Below are positions 7,026 to 15,605 of a stretch of 25,137 bases of DNA, one piece after another. The notes under the pieces are model-generated. The model ran no database searches and had not been told where the DNA came from. It saw only the letters and a list, made by a program, of their open reading frames with translations. Each line of letters begins with the position of its first letter. Position 1 is the stretch's first letter. The DNA is taken from positions 1 to 25,137 of the forward strand of contig DATJGR010000237.1 in assembly GCA_035494855.1 (NCBI GenBank), written 5' to 3'. A program made the position numbers and the translations under genes. Source of the stretch: DATJGR01 sp035494855. GTDB lineage: Bacteria; Pseudomonadota; Gammaproteobacteria; Pseudomonadales; Azotimanducaceae.

Positions 7026-7822
7026 CCACGGTGGCCGAGATGCTGCGCGACGCGCCCTCCGCAGAGGCGCGGCGCGACTTCGAAGTGTTGGTTGCCCATG
7101 TGCTCGGTGTGAGCCGCGCGTATCTGTACGCCCACGGCGACGAAATACTCGACAGCGACCACGGGCAGCACATTGCGCACGCGCTCGAGCAATACCGCAG
7201 GGGCATACCGGTCGCGTACATCACCGGGCAACGCGAGTTCTGGACCCTCACGCTCGACGTATCACCGGCGGTGCTGATTCCGCGGCCCGAGACCGAGTTG
7301 CTGGTCGAACTCGCGCTGCAGCGGCTCTCGCCGAACGCGCGCGTACTCGATCTCGGTACCGGATCCGGCGCCATCGCATTGGCCATCAAACACGAGCGGG
7401 GTGACTGCGCGGTGACTGCCACCGATGTCTCGGCGGACGCCATCGCCGTCGCGAAGCGCAACGCAGATCGACAGCAACTCGACATCGACCTGCGCGTCGG
7501 CGACTGGTACGTCGCGCTCGACGGCGCGGTAGAGGTCATTGTCTCCAACCCGCCATACGTTCGCGCCAACGACCCGCACCTGAGCGCACTCGTTGGCGAA
7601 CCGACGCTTGCACTGGTCGGTGGTGCGGACGGACTCGACGCGCTACGGACCATCGTCAGCGGGGCTCCACGCCACCTCGTTCACGGCGGTCACCTCCTCG
7701 TAGAACACGGTTTCGATCAGGGCGGCGACGTACGACGCATGTTCGATTGCGCGGGGCTCCGTCGCGTAACCACGCATCGGGACGTTGCCGGGCACGAACG
7801 TGTTACGCTTGGAGAACGATGA
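7022..7822 (+). CDS. prmC: Release factor glutamine N5-methyltransferase PrmC (HemK)
   Basis: The protein has 266 residues. It transfers methyl from S-adenosylmethionine to the Gln of the GGQ motif in RF1 and RF2. An N-terminal helical RF-binding domain covers residues 1-75. A Rossmann methyltransferase domain follows, with DLGTGSGAIAL (110-120) and the catalytic NPPY (176-179). IPRPETELLVE near residue 86 is also typical. The GTG start forms a GTGA overlap with the prfA stop, a strong coupling signal, and the stop in turn forms an ATGA overlap with moeB. Enzyme and substrate are therefore encoded back to back. Confidence 0.97.
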   Translation: MTTVAEMLRDAPSAEARRDFEVLVAHVLGVSRAYLYAHGDEILDSDHGQHIAHALEQYRRGIPVAYITGQREFWTLTLDVSPAVLIPRPETELLVELALQRLSPNARVLDLGTGSGAIALAIKHERGDCAVTATDVSADAIAVAKRNADRQQLDIDLRVGDWYVALDGAVEVIVSNPPYVRANDPHLSALVGEPTLALVGGADGLDALRTIVSGAPRHLVHGGHLLVEHGFDQGGDVRRMFDCAGLRRVTTHRDVAGHERVTLGER

Positions 7823-8559
7823 ACGACGATCAGCTGCTCCGCTACAGCCGCCAGATCATGCTGCCCCAGGTCGACATCGAGGGGCAGGAGCGACTGCTCG
7901 CCGCAACCGTACTGATCGTCGGGCTCGGCGGACTCGGCTCACCCGTTGCACTGTATCTCGCGGCGGCCGGCGTAGGGCATCTGATCCTCGCCGATCACGA
8001 CACCGTCGATCTGTCGAACCTGCAGCGACAGATCGCGCACCATACTACGTCCGTTGGCACGTCGAAGGTCGAGTCTGCCGCGGCGTCGATCCGCGCGTTG
8101 AACCCCGAGACGCGACTCACGTTGATGAAAGAGCGTCTGGCCGGCGACGCACTGGCCCGAGCTATCGGAGACGCCGATCTCGTGGTCGACGGAACCGACA
8201 ACTTTCTGGTCCGGTACGCCATCAACGACGCGTGCTTCGCGGCGCGTAAACCGCTGGTGTCCGGCGCCGCGATCCGCACCGAAGGACAGGTGTCAGTGTT
8301 CGATCCGACCGTTACGGATGCGCCGTGTTATCGATGCCTGTTCCCGCGTGGCGACGACGAAGCGCTGAACTGCGCCGAAAACGGTGTAGCCGCGCCGCTC
8401 GTGGGCATCATCGGCTGCGTTCAGGCAATGGAAGCGTGGAAGCTGATCACCAAAACCGGCGCGCCGCTGACCGGCCACGTGTTGTATCTCGATGCGCTCG
8501 CGATGGAGTGGCACAAGTTGCGGTTGCGCCGCAATCCGACCTGTCCGATTCACCACTGA
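7819..8559 (+). CDS. moeB: Molybdopterin-synthase adenylyltransferase MoeB (ThiF/HesA family)
   Basis: The protein has 246 residues. MoeB adenylates the C-terminal glycine of MoaD in molybdopterin synthesis. It shows RYSRQIMLP, the nucleotide loop GLGGLGSP (residues 35-42), LSNLQRQI (active-site Arg), the Lys in GTSKVESA, and DGTDNF. The structural zinc site has its first pair as CYRC (C170, C173). The second is C242-P-I-H245 at the very end, so the usual fourth Cys is His here. The ATG at 7819 follows a GGAG ribosome binding site and overlaps the prmC stop. ThiF (for ThiS) is a possible alternative, but position after hemA-prfA-prmC supports MoeB. No other molybdopterin gene is in the window. 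Confidence 0.88.
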   Translation: MNDDQLLRYSRQIMLPQVDIEGQERLLAATVLIVGLGGLGSPVALYLAAAGVGHLILADHDTVDLSNLQRQIAHHTTSVGTSKVESAAASIRALNPETRLTLMKERLAGDALARAIGDADLVVDGTDNFLVRYAINDACFAARKPLVSGAAIRTEGQVSVFDPTVTDAPCYRCLFPRGDDEALNCAENGVAAPLVGIIGCVQAMEAWKLITKTGAPLTGHVLYLDALAMEWHKLRLRRNPTCPIHH

Positions 8560-9162
8560 TCAGCGCTGCAGACGTTCGCTCAGGCGATCCACCAGCGGCC
8601 GTTTGACCGCGTCCACCGAATCCGGTCCGCCCAGATCGGCGAGTTGCGTCACGCTCAGGTCGATCAGACCGCACGGATTGATTCGTCCAAACGGCTCGAG
8701 ATCCATATTCACGTTCAGCGCCAGGCCGTGATACGAACAGCCGCGCCGGATCCGTAGCCCCAACGACGCGACTTTCGCACCGTCGACGTACACCCCCGGA
8801 GCGTCGCGTCGATTGGCCGCTTCGATGCCATATCCGGCAAGCAGCTCGATGATCGAGTTTTCAATGGCCGAAACGAGACCACGCGGAGTGAGTTTCGCGC
8901 GCTTCACGTCGATCATGAGATACGCCACGAGCTGGCCGGGGCCGTGATACGTCACCTGGCCACCCCGATCGGATTGCACCACCTCGATCTCGCCCGGCGC
9001 CAGCAGATGTTCGGCTCGCCCGGCCTGCCCTTGCGTGAACACCGGCTCGTGTTCGGTCAACCAGATTTCGTCCGGCGTATCGGGTACCCGCCCTGCAGTG
9101 AACGCCTGCATCGCCTGGAACACCGGCATGTAGCGGGTGGATCCCAGGTCCTGCACGCGCAT
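8560..9162 (-). CDS. lipB: Octanoyl-[acyl-carrier-protein]:protein N-octanoyltransferase LipB
   Basis: The protein has 200 residues. LipB moves octanoate from acyl carrier protein to the lipoyl domains of 2-oxoacid dehydrogenases and the glycine-cleavage H protein. It shows the RGGQVTYHGPGQLV signature (residues 66-79), the catalytic Lys K130 (GAKVASLGLR) and the catalytic Cys C164 (NPCG). The start is either ATG 9162 (TGATG, one base shared with the ybeD stop) or GTG 9165 (GTGA overlap). ATG is preferred. Its stop directly abuts the stop of convergent moeB with no base between. lipA, the usual next gene, is not in the window. Confidence 0.96.
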   Translation of the reverse strand: MRVQDLGSTRYMPVFQAMQAFTAGRVPDTPDEIWLTEHEPVFTQGQAGRAEHLLAPGEIEVVQSDRGGQVTYHGPGQLVAYLMIDVKRAKLTPRGLVSAIENSIIELLAGYGIEAANRRDAPGVYVDGAKVASLGLRIRRGCSYHGLALNVNMDLEPFGRINPCGLIDLSVTQLADLGGPDSVDAVKRPLVDRLSERLQR

Positions 9163-9440
9163 CACAACACCAGATGAACCAGCGGATGCGTCTTTAGGGT
9201 TTCGTGCAGCTCGCGCAACTGGTCTTCGCCCGTCGCGCGGATGGTGATCGTTACCGAGCAGTACTTGCCGGCGCTGCTCTCGCGCACCTCGACGTGCTCG
9301 TCAGTAATTTCCGGCGCGTGCCGACGTACGAGCTCGATCACCTTCAGCGAAAACGATTCGCGATTCTCGCCGACGATCTTCACCGGATAGTCGCACGGGA
9401 ACTCGATTCGCGGCGCAGCTTCAGTCGAAGGTTCGGTCAA
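9162..9440 (-). CDS. ybeD: YbeD family regulatory protein (DUF493)
   Basis: The protein has about 92 residues from the TTG at 9440. This is a small ferredoxin-like (ACT-resembling) fold family found between dacA and lipB. Its molecular role is not settled and a regulatory role in lipoate metabolism has been proposed. Family features are IEFPCDYPVKIVG near the start, the central VRESSAGKYCSVTITIRA strand, and the C-terminal HPLVHLVL. The TTG forms a TTGA overlap with the dacA stop and has GGGAG eight bases upstream. An ATG 39 bases further up (9479) is possible but would add residues inside dacA that the family lacks. Confidence 0.85.
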   Translation of the reverse strand: MTEPSTEAAPRIEFPCDYPVKIVGENRESFSLKVIELVRRHAPEITDEHVEVRESSAGKYCSVTITIRATGEDQLRELHETLKTHPLVHLVL

Positions 9441-10618
9441 CCCAGCAGCTCCCGGAAAAACAGATAAATGCTTTGCCACAGGCGTTTGAACCAGCCCGCT
9501 TCTTCCACGGCCGATTGTGCGGTTAAGGGGACCTGCACGACAGCTTTGTCATCGAGCATCACGCGCAGTTCGCCGAACGGATCGCCGATCGCGAACGGCG
9601 CTTTCACCACCCGCGCCACATCCGTCTCTGCCTTCAGGTCCGCATAACGGCCCCGCGGAATCGTCACGTAGACGGGCGCCGCAACGCCGAGCTGCACTTC
9701 GTTTTCCTGGCCGTACCAGACCTCGGCGGTGCGCAGCATCACGCCGGGCTCGTACAGCTTGTGTGTTTCGAAGAAACGATAGCCATAGGACAGCAGTTTC
9801 TGACTCTCGCGCATGCGCGCTTCGTCGCTGTCCGTACCCATCACGACCGAGATCAGCCGCATGCCGTCGCGCAGCGCGCTTGCGATCAGACAGTACCCCG
9901 CTTCCGAAGTGTGGCCGGTTTTCACGCCGTCCACCGTGCGGTCGCGCCACAGCAGCCGGTTGCGGTTCGGCTGATCGATGTCGTTGTAACGGAACGACTT
10001 CTCGGAGTAGATCGCGTAGTGCGTCGGGTGGTCGTGAATCAGCGCGCGGGCCAGCGTCGAAAGATCGCGCACCGTGCTGTAGTGCTCTGGATCGGGCAGC
10101 CCGTCGGAATTCATGAAGTGCGTCCCGAACATGCCGAGCGTTTTTGCTTCCTGGTTCATCAGGTCGACAAATGCGTCTTCGCTGCCGCCGACGTACTCGG
10201 CCACCGCGACGGTCGCATCGTTGCCGGACTGGATAATGACACCGCGCAGAAGGTCCTCGAGCTTCACCGTCGTGCCTTCGCGGATGAACATCGCCGACTG
10301 CTTCTCTTCCGGTGCGGCGTGTTTCCACGCGTTCACGCTGATCGGCACGTCGTCGGTGAGATGGATGCGGCCCGACTCGATCTCACGCGCGGCGATGTAG
10401 CTGGTCATGATCTTCGTCAGGCTCGCTGGCGGCACCCGCTGGTCGACGTTCTTCTCGGCGAGCACGTCGCCGGTGTCGTAGTCGGTCAGGATGTAGGCGC
10501 TCGCATTGATCTCCGGCGGCGGCGGAGGCGCTGCGGATGGAACCGGCGCGGGTTCGGCGGCAAAGCCTGAGATCGGCCAAAGGAAAAGCGCGACGATGAT
10601 CCGTAGTCTGGCGGTCAT
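9437..10618 (-). CDS. dacA: D-alanyl-D-alanine carboxypeptidase (PBP5/6 type)
   Basis: The protein has 393 residues. It removes the terminal D-Ala from peptidoglycan pentapeptides and so limits cross-linking in the periplasm. A signal peptide (MTARLRIIVALFLWPISGFAA) is followed by a Pro-rich linker. The three active-site motifs are S66-L-T-K69, S131-G-N133 and K233-T-G235. The C-terminal PBP5 beta domain ends in an amphipathic, aromatic helix (WFKRLWQSIYLFFRELLG) typical of the membrane anchor. It lies 50 bases after rlpA and overlaps ybeD. Symbol dacA versus dacC cannot be decided from sequence. Confidence 0.96.
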   Translation of the reverse strand: MTARLRIIVALFLWPISGFAAEPAPVPSAAPPPPPEINASAYILTDYDTGDVLAEKNVDQRVPPASLTKIMTSYIAAREIESGRIHLTDDVPISVNAWKHAAPEEKQSAMFIREGTTVKLEDLLRGVIIQSGNDATVAVAEYVGGSEDAFVDLMNQEAKTLGMFGTHFMNSDGLPDPEHYSTVRDLSTLARALIHDHPTHYAIYSEKSFRYNDIDQPNRNRLLWRDRTVDGVKTGHTSEAGYCLIASALRDGMRLISVVMGTDSDEARMRESQKLLSYGYRFFETHKLYEPGVMLRTAEVWYGQENEVQLGVAAPVYVTIPRGRYADLKAETDVARVVKAPFAIGDPFGELRVMLDDKAVVQVPLTAQSAVEEAGWFKRLWQSIYLFFRELLG

Positions 10619-10660
10619 GATTCTCGTTGGTTAGATCAATGGGACGGAAACGCGGCGGCG

Positions 10661-10666
10661 ATTGTA
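10661..10666 (-). promoter_or_regulatory. Candidate internal -10 element before dacA
   Basis: On the minus strand TACAAT (10666-10661) matches 5 of 6 bases of the -10 consensus in the 50-base rlpA-dacA gap and would leave a leader of about 36 bases. No good -35 is seen 16-18 bases upstream. If real, it would let dacA-ybeD-lipB be expressed apart from the upstream elongation genes. Confidence 0.22.
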
Positions 10667-10668
10667 CG

Positions 10669-11526
10669 TCATTCCCTGACGATCAGCGGCTTGCGGTGCG
10701 ATGCACCGAAGATCAGCGCCTGCAACCGCGTTGCTTCGCTCATCTGCTCCAATGGGCCGATCCGAACGCGGTAGTAGCCATCGTTCGGCAGCCGCTGAAT
10801 GTAGACGGAGCTGCCGACGAGTTCGGTCAGGTCGGTACGCAGCCGCTCCGCTCCGGCCGCATCCTTGAACGCGCCGGCTTGCAGAAATATCTGGCCCAGG
10901 CCGGGTACCTCCGATTCGGGTGGCACCAATGCCAACGCGTTGGCCGGCGGTGGTGTCCGAGGCGCGGCCGACGACGCTACATTCGGCAGCTGATCGGTGC
11001 CGTCGACGAGTTCGACCATCACGCGCGTCGTTCCGCGATCGGCGAAGCCGAGCTTCACTGCGGCGGCGTAAGAGAGATCTATGAGCCGTTCGCTGTGGAA
11101 CGGTCCCCGATCATTCACGCGGACGATCGCGGTTCGATGGTTGTCGAGATTGGTGACGCGGACATACGACGGTATCGGCAGGCTGCGATGCGCCGCAGTC
11201 AGCTTGTACATGTCGTACAACTCCCCACTCGACGTGCGCTGGCCGTGGAATTTCGTGCCGTACCACGACGCCTTGCCGTATTCCTTATAGTTTTCCGGAT
11301 TCGGCAGCACGTAGTAGGTCTTGCCGAGCACCTCGTACGGGCTTTTGTTGCCGTATTTGCTCCGCGGCTCGGCGCGCGGAACCGGATCCGGCAGATTGCT
11401 CAAGTCCGGCGTTCTTCCGATCGGACCGCTATCCACGGTAGGGGTGGTTGGGGCGGTCGAACACGCACCGACGAGCGCTACCAGCGCGGCCAGGAGCGCC
11501 AGCCGGCACGCGCGGGCGAACGTCAT
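10669..11526 (-). CDS. rlpA: Septal-ring lytic transglycosylase RlpA family lipoprotein with SPOR domain
   Basis: The protein has 285 residues. A lipoprotein signal peptide ends in V-G-A-C with lipidated C22. A Pro/Thr-rich linker leads to the double-psi beta-barrel domain (about 81-175; YGKASWYG, LTAAHRSLP, VRVNDRGPF). The C-terminal SPOR domain (about 210-285; FLQAGAFKDAAGAERLR) binds denuded glycan strands at division sites. E102, D105 and H113 have the spacing of the E/D/H residues needed for activity in Pseudomonas aeruginosa RlpA, so this copy is probably an active transglycosylase on naked glycans. The ATG overlaps the mltB stop (ATGA). Confidence 0.95.
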   Translation of the reverse strand: MTFARACRLALLAALVALVGACSTAPTTPTVDSGPIGRTPDLSNLPDPVPRAEPRSKYGNKSPYEVLGKTYYVLPNPENYKEYGKASWYGTKFHGQRTSSGELYDMYKLTAAHRSLPIPSYVRVTNLDNHRTAIVRVNDRGPFHSERLIDLSYAAAVKLGFADRGTTRVMVELVDGTDQLPNVASSAAPRTPPPANALALVPPESEVPGLGQIFLQAGAFKDAAGAERLRTDLTELVGSSVYIQRLPNDGYYRVRIGPLEQMSEATRLQALIFGASHRKPLIVRE

Positions 11527-12545
11527 TGGCTGACCGTCTCCGGAGGTGGTTCAGCTACCGCGACTTCCGATGCACGGCCCGCAATGGCTTGTCCGAGCTG
11601 GTGAACGGCGAGCGCGTACATGCTGCTGTGGTTGTACCGGGTAATGACGTAAAAGTTGTGCAAGCCTACCCAATACTCGAGACCAGCGCTGCCATCCATT
11701 CGATATAAACCGGCCTCCGCTGCGTCCGGTAGGCCGTTCACCGTCACGCCCAGTGCCCGCAGCTGCCCGACCGTGTACTGCAGGTTCAGACTCTCGTTCG
11801 AGATCGCATCGGCCTGCGGCGTGGTGATCGACGCGGGTTCGACGACGTGGCCGTCCGCGGTCCAGCCATGTTTGCGGAAATAGTTCGCGACGCTTCCGAT
11901 CGCGTCCTTCGGATTGGACCAGATGTTGCGCTTGCCATCGCCGTCGAAATCGACCGCGTAGTTGCGGAAGCTCGATGGGATGAACTGGCCGTATCCCATG
12001 GCCCCCGCGTATGAACCCATCAGCGACCGCGGATCCATTCCCTCTTCGCGCGCAAGCAGCAGGAATTCCGTGAGTTCGCCGCGGAAGAAGTCGGCGCGCG
12101 GTGGATAGTCGAACGCGAGCGTGGTCAGTGCATCGAGCACGCGATACGTACCGGCGTTGCGACCGTAGCGGGTTTCAACGCCAATGATCGCGACGACGAT
12201 TTCAGGCGGCACCGAATACTCCTGCTCTGCCTTCGCGAGCGTGGCGGCATTTTCCCGCCAGAACTCGACGCCCTCGGCGATGCGCGAGTCGGTGAGGAAA
12301 ACGTCGCGGTATTCGGACCACGGCTTGGTCTTTTCTGCGGGGCGGGCGATCGCATCGAGAATGTTCTGCTTGCGCTCGGCTTCTTTGAACAGCTTCGTCA
12401 GCTCCTCGCGGTTGAATCCCTGCTGCTGCGAGAGCTGGTCGATGTACGCATCGACGTCGGCGCGACCGCTGAAATCGGATGCCGCGAGGCTGTACAGCGC
12501 GTACAGCAACGCGACGGCTACACCGATTCCCGCCGCAATCCGCAT
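11523..12545 (-). CDS. mltB: Lytic murein transglycosylase B (MltB/Slt35 family)
   Basis: The protein has 340 residues. It cleaves the MurNAc-GlcNAc bond with formation of 1,6-anhydro-MurNAc. The catalytic Glu is E124 in GVETRYG. The family segment YGQFIPSSFRNYAVDFDGDGKR includes the EF-hand-like calcium loop (DFDGDGK) known from Slt35. The N-terminus (MRIAAGIGVAVALLYALYSLAAS) is a signal peptide or anchor with no lipobox Cys, so it is closer to Pseudomonas SltB1 than to E. coli lipoprotein MltB. The ATG at 12545 with GGAGA nine bases upstream is preferred over GTG at 12569 or 12566, which would overlap the rodA stop. Confidence 0.94.
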   Translation of the reverse strand: MRIAAGIGVAVALLYALYSLAASDFSGRADVDAYIDQLSQQQGFNREELTKLFKEAERKQNILDAIARPAEKTKPWSEYRDVFLTDSRIAEGVEFWRENAATLAKAEQEYSVPPEIVVAIIGVETRYGRNAGTYRVLDALTTLAFDYPPRADFFRGELTEFLLLAREEGMDPRSLMGSYAGAMGYGQFIPSSFRNYAVDFDGDGKRNIWSNPKDAIGSVANYFRKHGWTADGHVVEPASITTPQADAISNESLNLQYTVGQLRALGVTVNGLPDAAEAGLYRMDGSAGLEYWVGLHNFYVITRYNHSSMYALAVHQLGQAIAGRASEVAVAEPPPETVSQ

Positions 12546-12562
12546 GTCGTGCAATCTCCGTG

Positions 12563-13690
12563 TCACCACCCGCGATGGGTGTAGATCGACATTACGATAC
12601 CGAATCCCGCGAGCAGGGTGATGGCCGACGTGCCGCCATAACTGACGAGCGGCAACGGTACCCCCACCACCGGCAACAGCCCGGAGACCATCGCGATGTT
12701 AACAAATGCGTAGACGAAGAACGTCAGGGTCAATCCGCCTGCTGTCAGACGCCCGAACGTCTGCCGCGCCTGCGTGGCGATGTACAACCCGCGCGCGATG
12801 ATCACGAGGTACAGCAGCAGCAGCGTGCTCACGCCCACGAGCCCGAGTTCCTCGGCCACCACCGCGATGATGAAATCGGTCTGTCCTTCCGGCAGGAAAT
12901 CGAGATGCGACTGCGTGCCCTCGAACAACCCTTTCCCGAACACGCCGCCCGAGCCGATGGCCGTGGTCGACTGGATGATGTTCCAACCCGCGCCGAGCGG
13001 ATCCCGCTCGGGATCGAACAGCGTCAACACACGATCGCGCTGATAGTCGCGCATCACGTACCACAATCCGGGCAGCGCCGCCGCACCCGCGAGCACCGCC
13101 AGTCCGATCCAGCGCCACTGCAGCCCGGCGAGCACGATCACCGCGAGCCCCGCCGAGGCAACGAGAATTCCGGTGCCGAGGTCCGGCTGTATCGCAATCA
13201 GCGCGGACGGTGCACCGATGATGGCGAGCGCCACCAACAGATTACCGAACGTCGGTGGAAGCGGTCGCTCGTTGAAGTACCACGCCACCATCAGCGGCAC
13301 AGCAATTCGCATGATCTCCGATGGCTGGAACCGTGGCAGTCCCGGTACTTCGAGCCAGCGCTGCGATCCTTTCACGATCACGCCAAAGAATTCGACCGCA
13401 ACGAGCAGCACCGTCCCGACGACATACAACAGCGGCGTCCAGCGCAGATATACGCCAGGCTCGAACTGCGCCGCTACGATCATGATGGTCAGCGCGAGCA
13501 GTATTCGGATCACCTGTCCGTCGAAGATCGCAATGTCTTTGCCCAGCGCGCTGAACAGCACCACCAGCCCGAACGCGATCACCGCGAGCAGCGCGGCAAG
13601 CAGGAGCGGATCGAGGTGCATGTTGTTCAGCCGTCGCACCGCCGGCAGACTGCCGCCGGGCAACGACCGTACGAAGTCGCGGCCGCTCAT
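12563..13690 (-). CDS. rodA: Rod-shape peptidoglycan glycosyltransferase RodA (SEDS family)
   Basis: The protein has 375 residues and about ten hydrophobic membrane segments. RodA polymerises lipid II into glycan strands during sidewall growth, working with PBP2. SEDS features seen are GSQRWLEVPGLPRFQPSEIMRIA, IQPDLGTG, GAGWNIIQSTTAIGSGG, the loop DFLPEGQTDFI, and the C-terminal GVPLPLVSYGGTS. The ATG overlaps the mrdA stop (ATGA), so the transglycosylase is translationally coupled to its partner transpeptidase. An internal Met 23 codons in (MHLDPLLLAAL) is a less likely alternative start. Confidence 0.97.
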   Translation of the reverse strand: MSGRDFVRSLPGGSLPAVRRLNNMHLDPLLLAALLAVIAFGLVVLFSALGKDIAIFDGQVIRILLALTIMIVAAQFEPGVYLRWTPLLYVVGTVLLVAVEFFGVIVKGSQRWLEVPGLPRFQPSEIMRIAVPLMVAWYFNERPLPPTFGNLLVALAIIGAPSALIAIQPDLGTGILVASAGLAVIVLAGLQWRWIGLAVLAGAAALPGLWYVMRDYQRDRVLTLFDPERDPLGAGWNIIQSTTAIGSGGVFGKGLFEGTQSHLDFLPEGQTDFIIAVVAEELGLVGVSTLLLLYLVIIARGLYIATQARQTFGRLTAGGLTLTFFVYAFVNIAMVSGLLPVVGVPLPLVSYGGTSAITLLAGFGIVMSIYTHRGW

Positions 13691-15576
13691 CTCGTCGCAA
13701 GCACCGGCAACAGGTAGGCATCGATGACTTTGCGCGCGACCGGCGCCGCAAACGCGCTACCGCCGCCGCCGTTCTCGACCAGCACGGACACGGCGATCTC
13801 CGGCGCATCTGCGGGCGCGAACGCGATGAACCACGCGTGCTTGCGCTGGAACTCGCCGAGTTCCTTCTCGTTGTACGTCTCGCCCTGTTTGATGCCGACC
13901 ACCTGCGCGGTACCGGACTTTCCGGCCATGCGGTACGGCAGGTCTTTGCCGATGTACGGGAACGCCGTTCCGCTCTGCTGATAGCCGAGGTTGCCGCGAT
14001 GCACGACCATTTCCATTGCGTCGACGAGGCGTTCCCAGTCGGACGTCGAAACCAGCGTGGTGACGTCGGGCATCGGCGGCGGCGGATCCCACTCGGTCAA
14101 CGCCTGGTCGCTCGACAGCAGGAGCCGCGGCCGGATCCAGTGGCCACGCTCGGCGATCAGCGCCGCGACGGTGGCGAGTTGCAGTGGTGTCGCGAGCACG
14201 TCGCCCTGCCCGACACCCATGTTGACGGTGTCGCCCGGGTACCATGGCTCACCCTTGGCACCGCGCTTCCACACTGGGTCCGGCAACCGCCCCGGCAGCG
14301 CGTCGGCCACGTCCACCGTCGTGTTCCTGCCGTAACCGAACTTCGACGCGCACGAGACGAAGTCGTTGATCGCGAGCCGCGAAGCCAGATCGAAAAAATA
14401 CACGTTCGATGACCGGTAGATCGCTCGCGTCAGGTCGACGATGCCCTGGCCACCGCTGTTGCCCTTGGTCCAGCTCCAGTCCCGATAGATGCGCGCCTGT
14501 CCCGGCAGCTTGAAGAAACCGTGGTCCGAAATCGTCCGGTCCCAGTTCGTGGCACCAAGCGACAATCCGCAGATCGCAACCATCGGCTTGAACGTGGAGC
14601 CCGGGGCGTATTGGCCGTTGATCGCGCGGTTGAACAGCGGCATCTGCCGGTCCTCGCTCAGCTCCTTGTAGCGCGCCGCGCTGATGCCGGTGACGAACAG
14701 ATTCGGGTCGTACCCTGGATTGCTGACCATCGCGAGAATGCCGCCGGTGCGCGGATCGATCGCGACTACGGCGCCGCGGCGCTCGCCGAGCGCATCGGTT
14801 GCGGCCTGCTGCAACCGCACGTCGAGTTGCAGCGTCAGGTTCTGTCCGGCCACCGGCGGTTGCACGTTCAGCACTTTGCGAACACGTCCGCGCGCGTCGG
14901 TTTCCACCTGCTGATAGCCGACCTGCCCATGCAGCGATCGCTCGTACACGCGTTCGACGCCGAGCTTGCCGATGAATTGCGTGGCGCTGTAGCTAACAGG
15001 ATCGAGCACCTTGAGATCGTCTTCGCTGACGCGCCGCACGGAGCCGATCGCATGTCCCATCAGACTGCCGAGCGGGTAATGGCGCACCAGTTGCGCTTCG
15101 ACCACCACGCCGGGCAAGCGGAACCGGTTCACCGCCAGCGCGGCGATCTCGTCTTCCGACAGGACCACCTTCAACGGCACCGACTCGAACGGCCGGCGAC
15201 GTCGTTCGAAGCGTTTCTTGAACGCATCGACGTCGCGGTCGTCGAATTCGACCAGCTTGTGCAGTTCCGCGAGCACGCCGTTCAGATCGGTGATCTGTTC
15301 GGCGATCAGCCCAAGCGAGAACACCGGCTGGTTGTCGGCGAGCAGTACGCCGTTGCGGTCGAAGATGAGACCGCGCGGCGGCCCGATCGGCTGTACCTGA
15401 ATGCGGTTCTGGTCCGCGCGCGTGCGGTATTTTTCGTAATCGGCGACCTGCAGATGGATCATCCTGGCGATCAGCACGAAGATCGCGAGCAGCGCCAGCA
15501 GGAACAGTGCGATCACGCGGCTGGTGAAGTCGCGCTGTTCACGATGCGGATCTTTGATGTGGGATGAGGCAACCAT
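13687..15576 (-). CDS. mrdA: Penicillin-binding protein 2 (rod-elongation transpeptidase)
   Basis: The protein has 629 residues and is a class B PBP of the elongasome. A cytoplasmic tail is followed by one membrane segment (about 20-40). The PBP dimerisation/pedestal domain follows (PPRGLIFDRNG near 66-76, HAIGSVRRV near 175). The transpeptidase domain has S327-T-F-K330, S389-S-N391 and K553-S-G-T556. MNMG-type sequences (TVNMGVGQG) and the length agree with PBP2 rather than the division protein PBP3. It lies 47 bases after rlmH and is coupled to rodA. Confidence 0.97.
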   Translation of the reverse strand: MVASSHIKDPHREQRDFTSRVIALFLLALLAIFVLIARMIHLQVADYEKYRTRADQNRIQVQPIGPPRGLIFDRNGVLLADNQPVFSLGLIAEQITDLNGVLAELHKLVEFDDRDVDAFKKRFERRRRPFESVPLKVVLSEDEIAALAVNRFRLPGVVVEAQLVRHYPLGSLMGHAIGSVRRVSEDDLKVLDPVSYSATQFIGKLGVERVYERSLHGQVGYQQVETDARGRVRKVLNVQPPVAGQNLTLQLDVRLQQAATDALGERRGAVVAIDPRTGGILAMVSNPGYDPNLFVTGISAARYKELSEDRQMPLFNRAINGQYAPGSTFKPMVAICGLSLGATNWDRTISDHGFFKLPGQARIYRDWSWTKGNSGGQGIVDLTRAIYRSSNVYFFDLASRLAINDFVSCASKFGYGRNTTVDVADALPGRLPDPVWKRGAKGEPWYPGDTVNMGVGQGDVLATPLQLATVAALIAERGHWIRPRLLLSSDQALTEWDPPPPMPDVTTLVSTSDWERLVDAMEMVVHRGNLGYQQSGTAFPYIGKDLPYRMAGKSGTAQVVGIKQGETYNEKELGEFQRKHAWFIAFAPADAPEIAVSVLVENGGGGSAFAAPVARKVIDAYLLPVLATR

Positions 15577-15605
15577 CTTCTTTCGTGACTCAAAGAGCGC
15601 CGGCG

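Noticed and set aside
12479..13717. 412-codon plus-strand frame
   Set aside because: It is antisense to rodA and the mltB start, with a His/Arg/Gln-rich composition from reversed hydrophobic codons. Not a gene.
14521..15567. 348-codon plus-strand frame
   Set aside because: It is antisense to mrdA (PBP2), which has all three active-site motifs intact.
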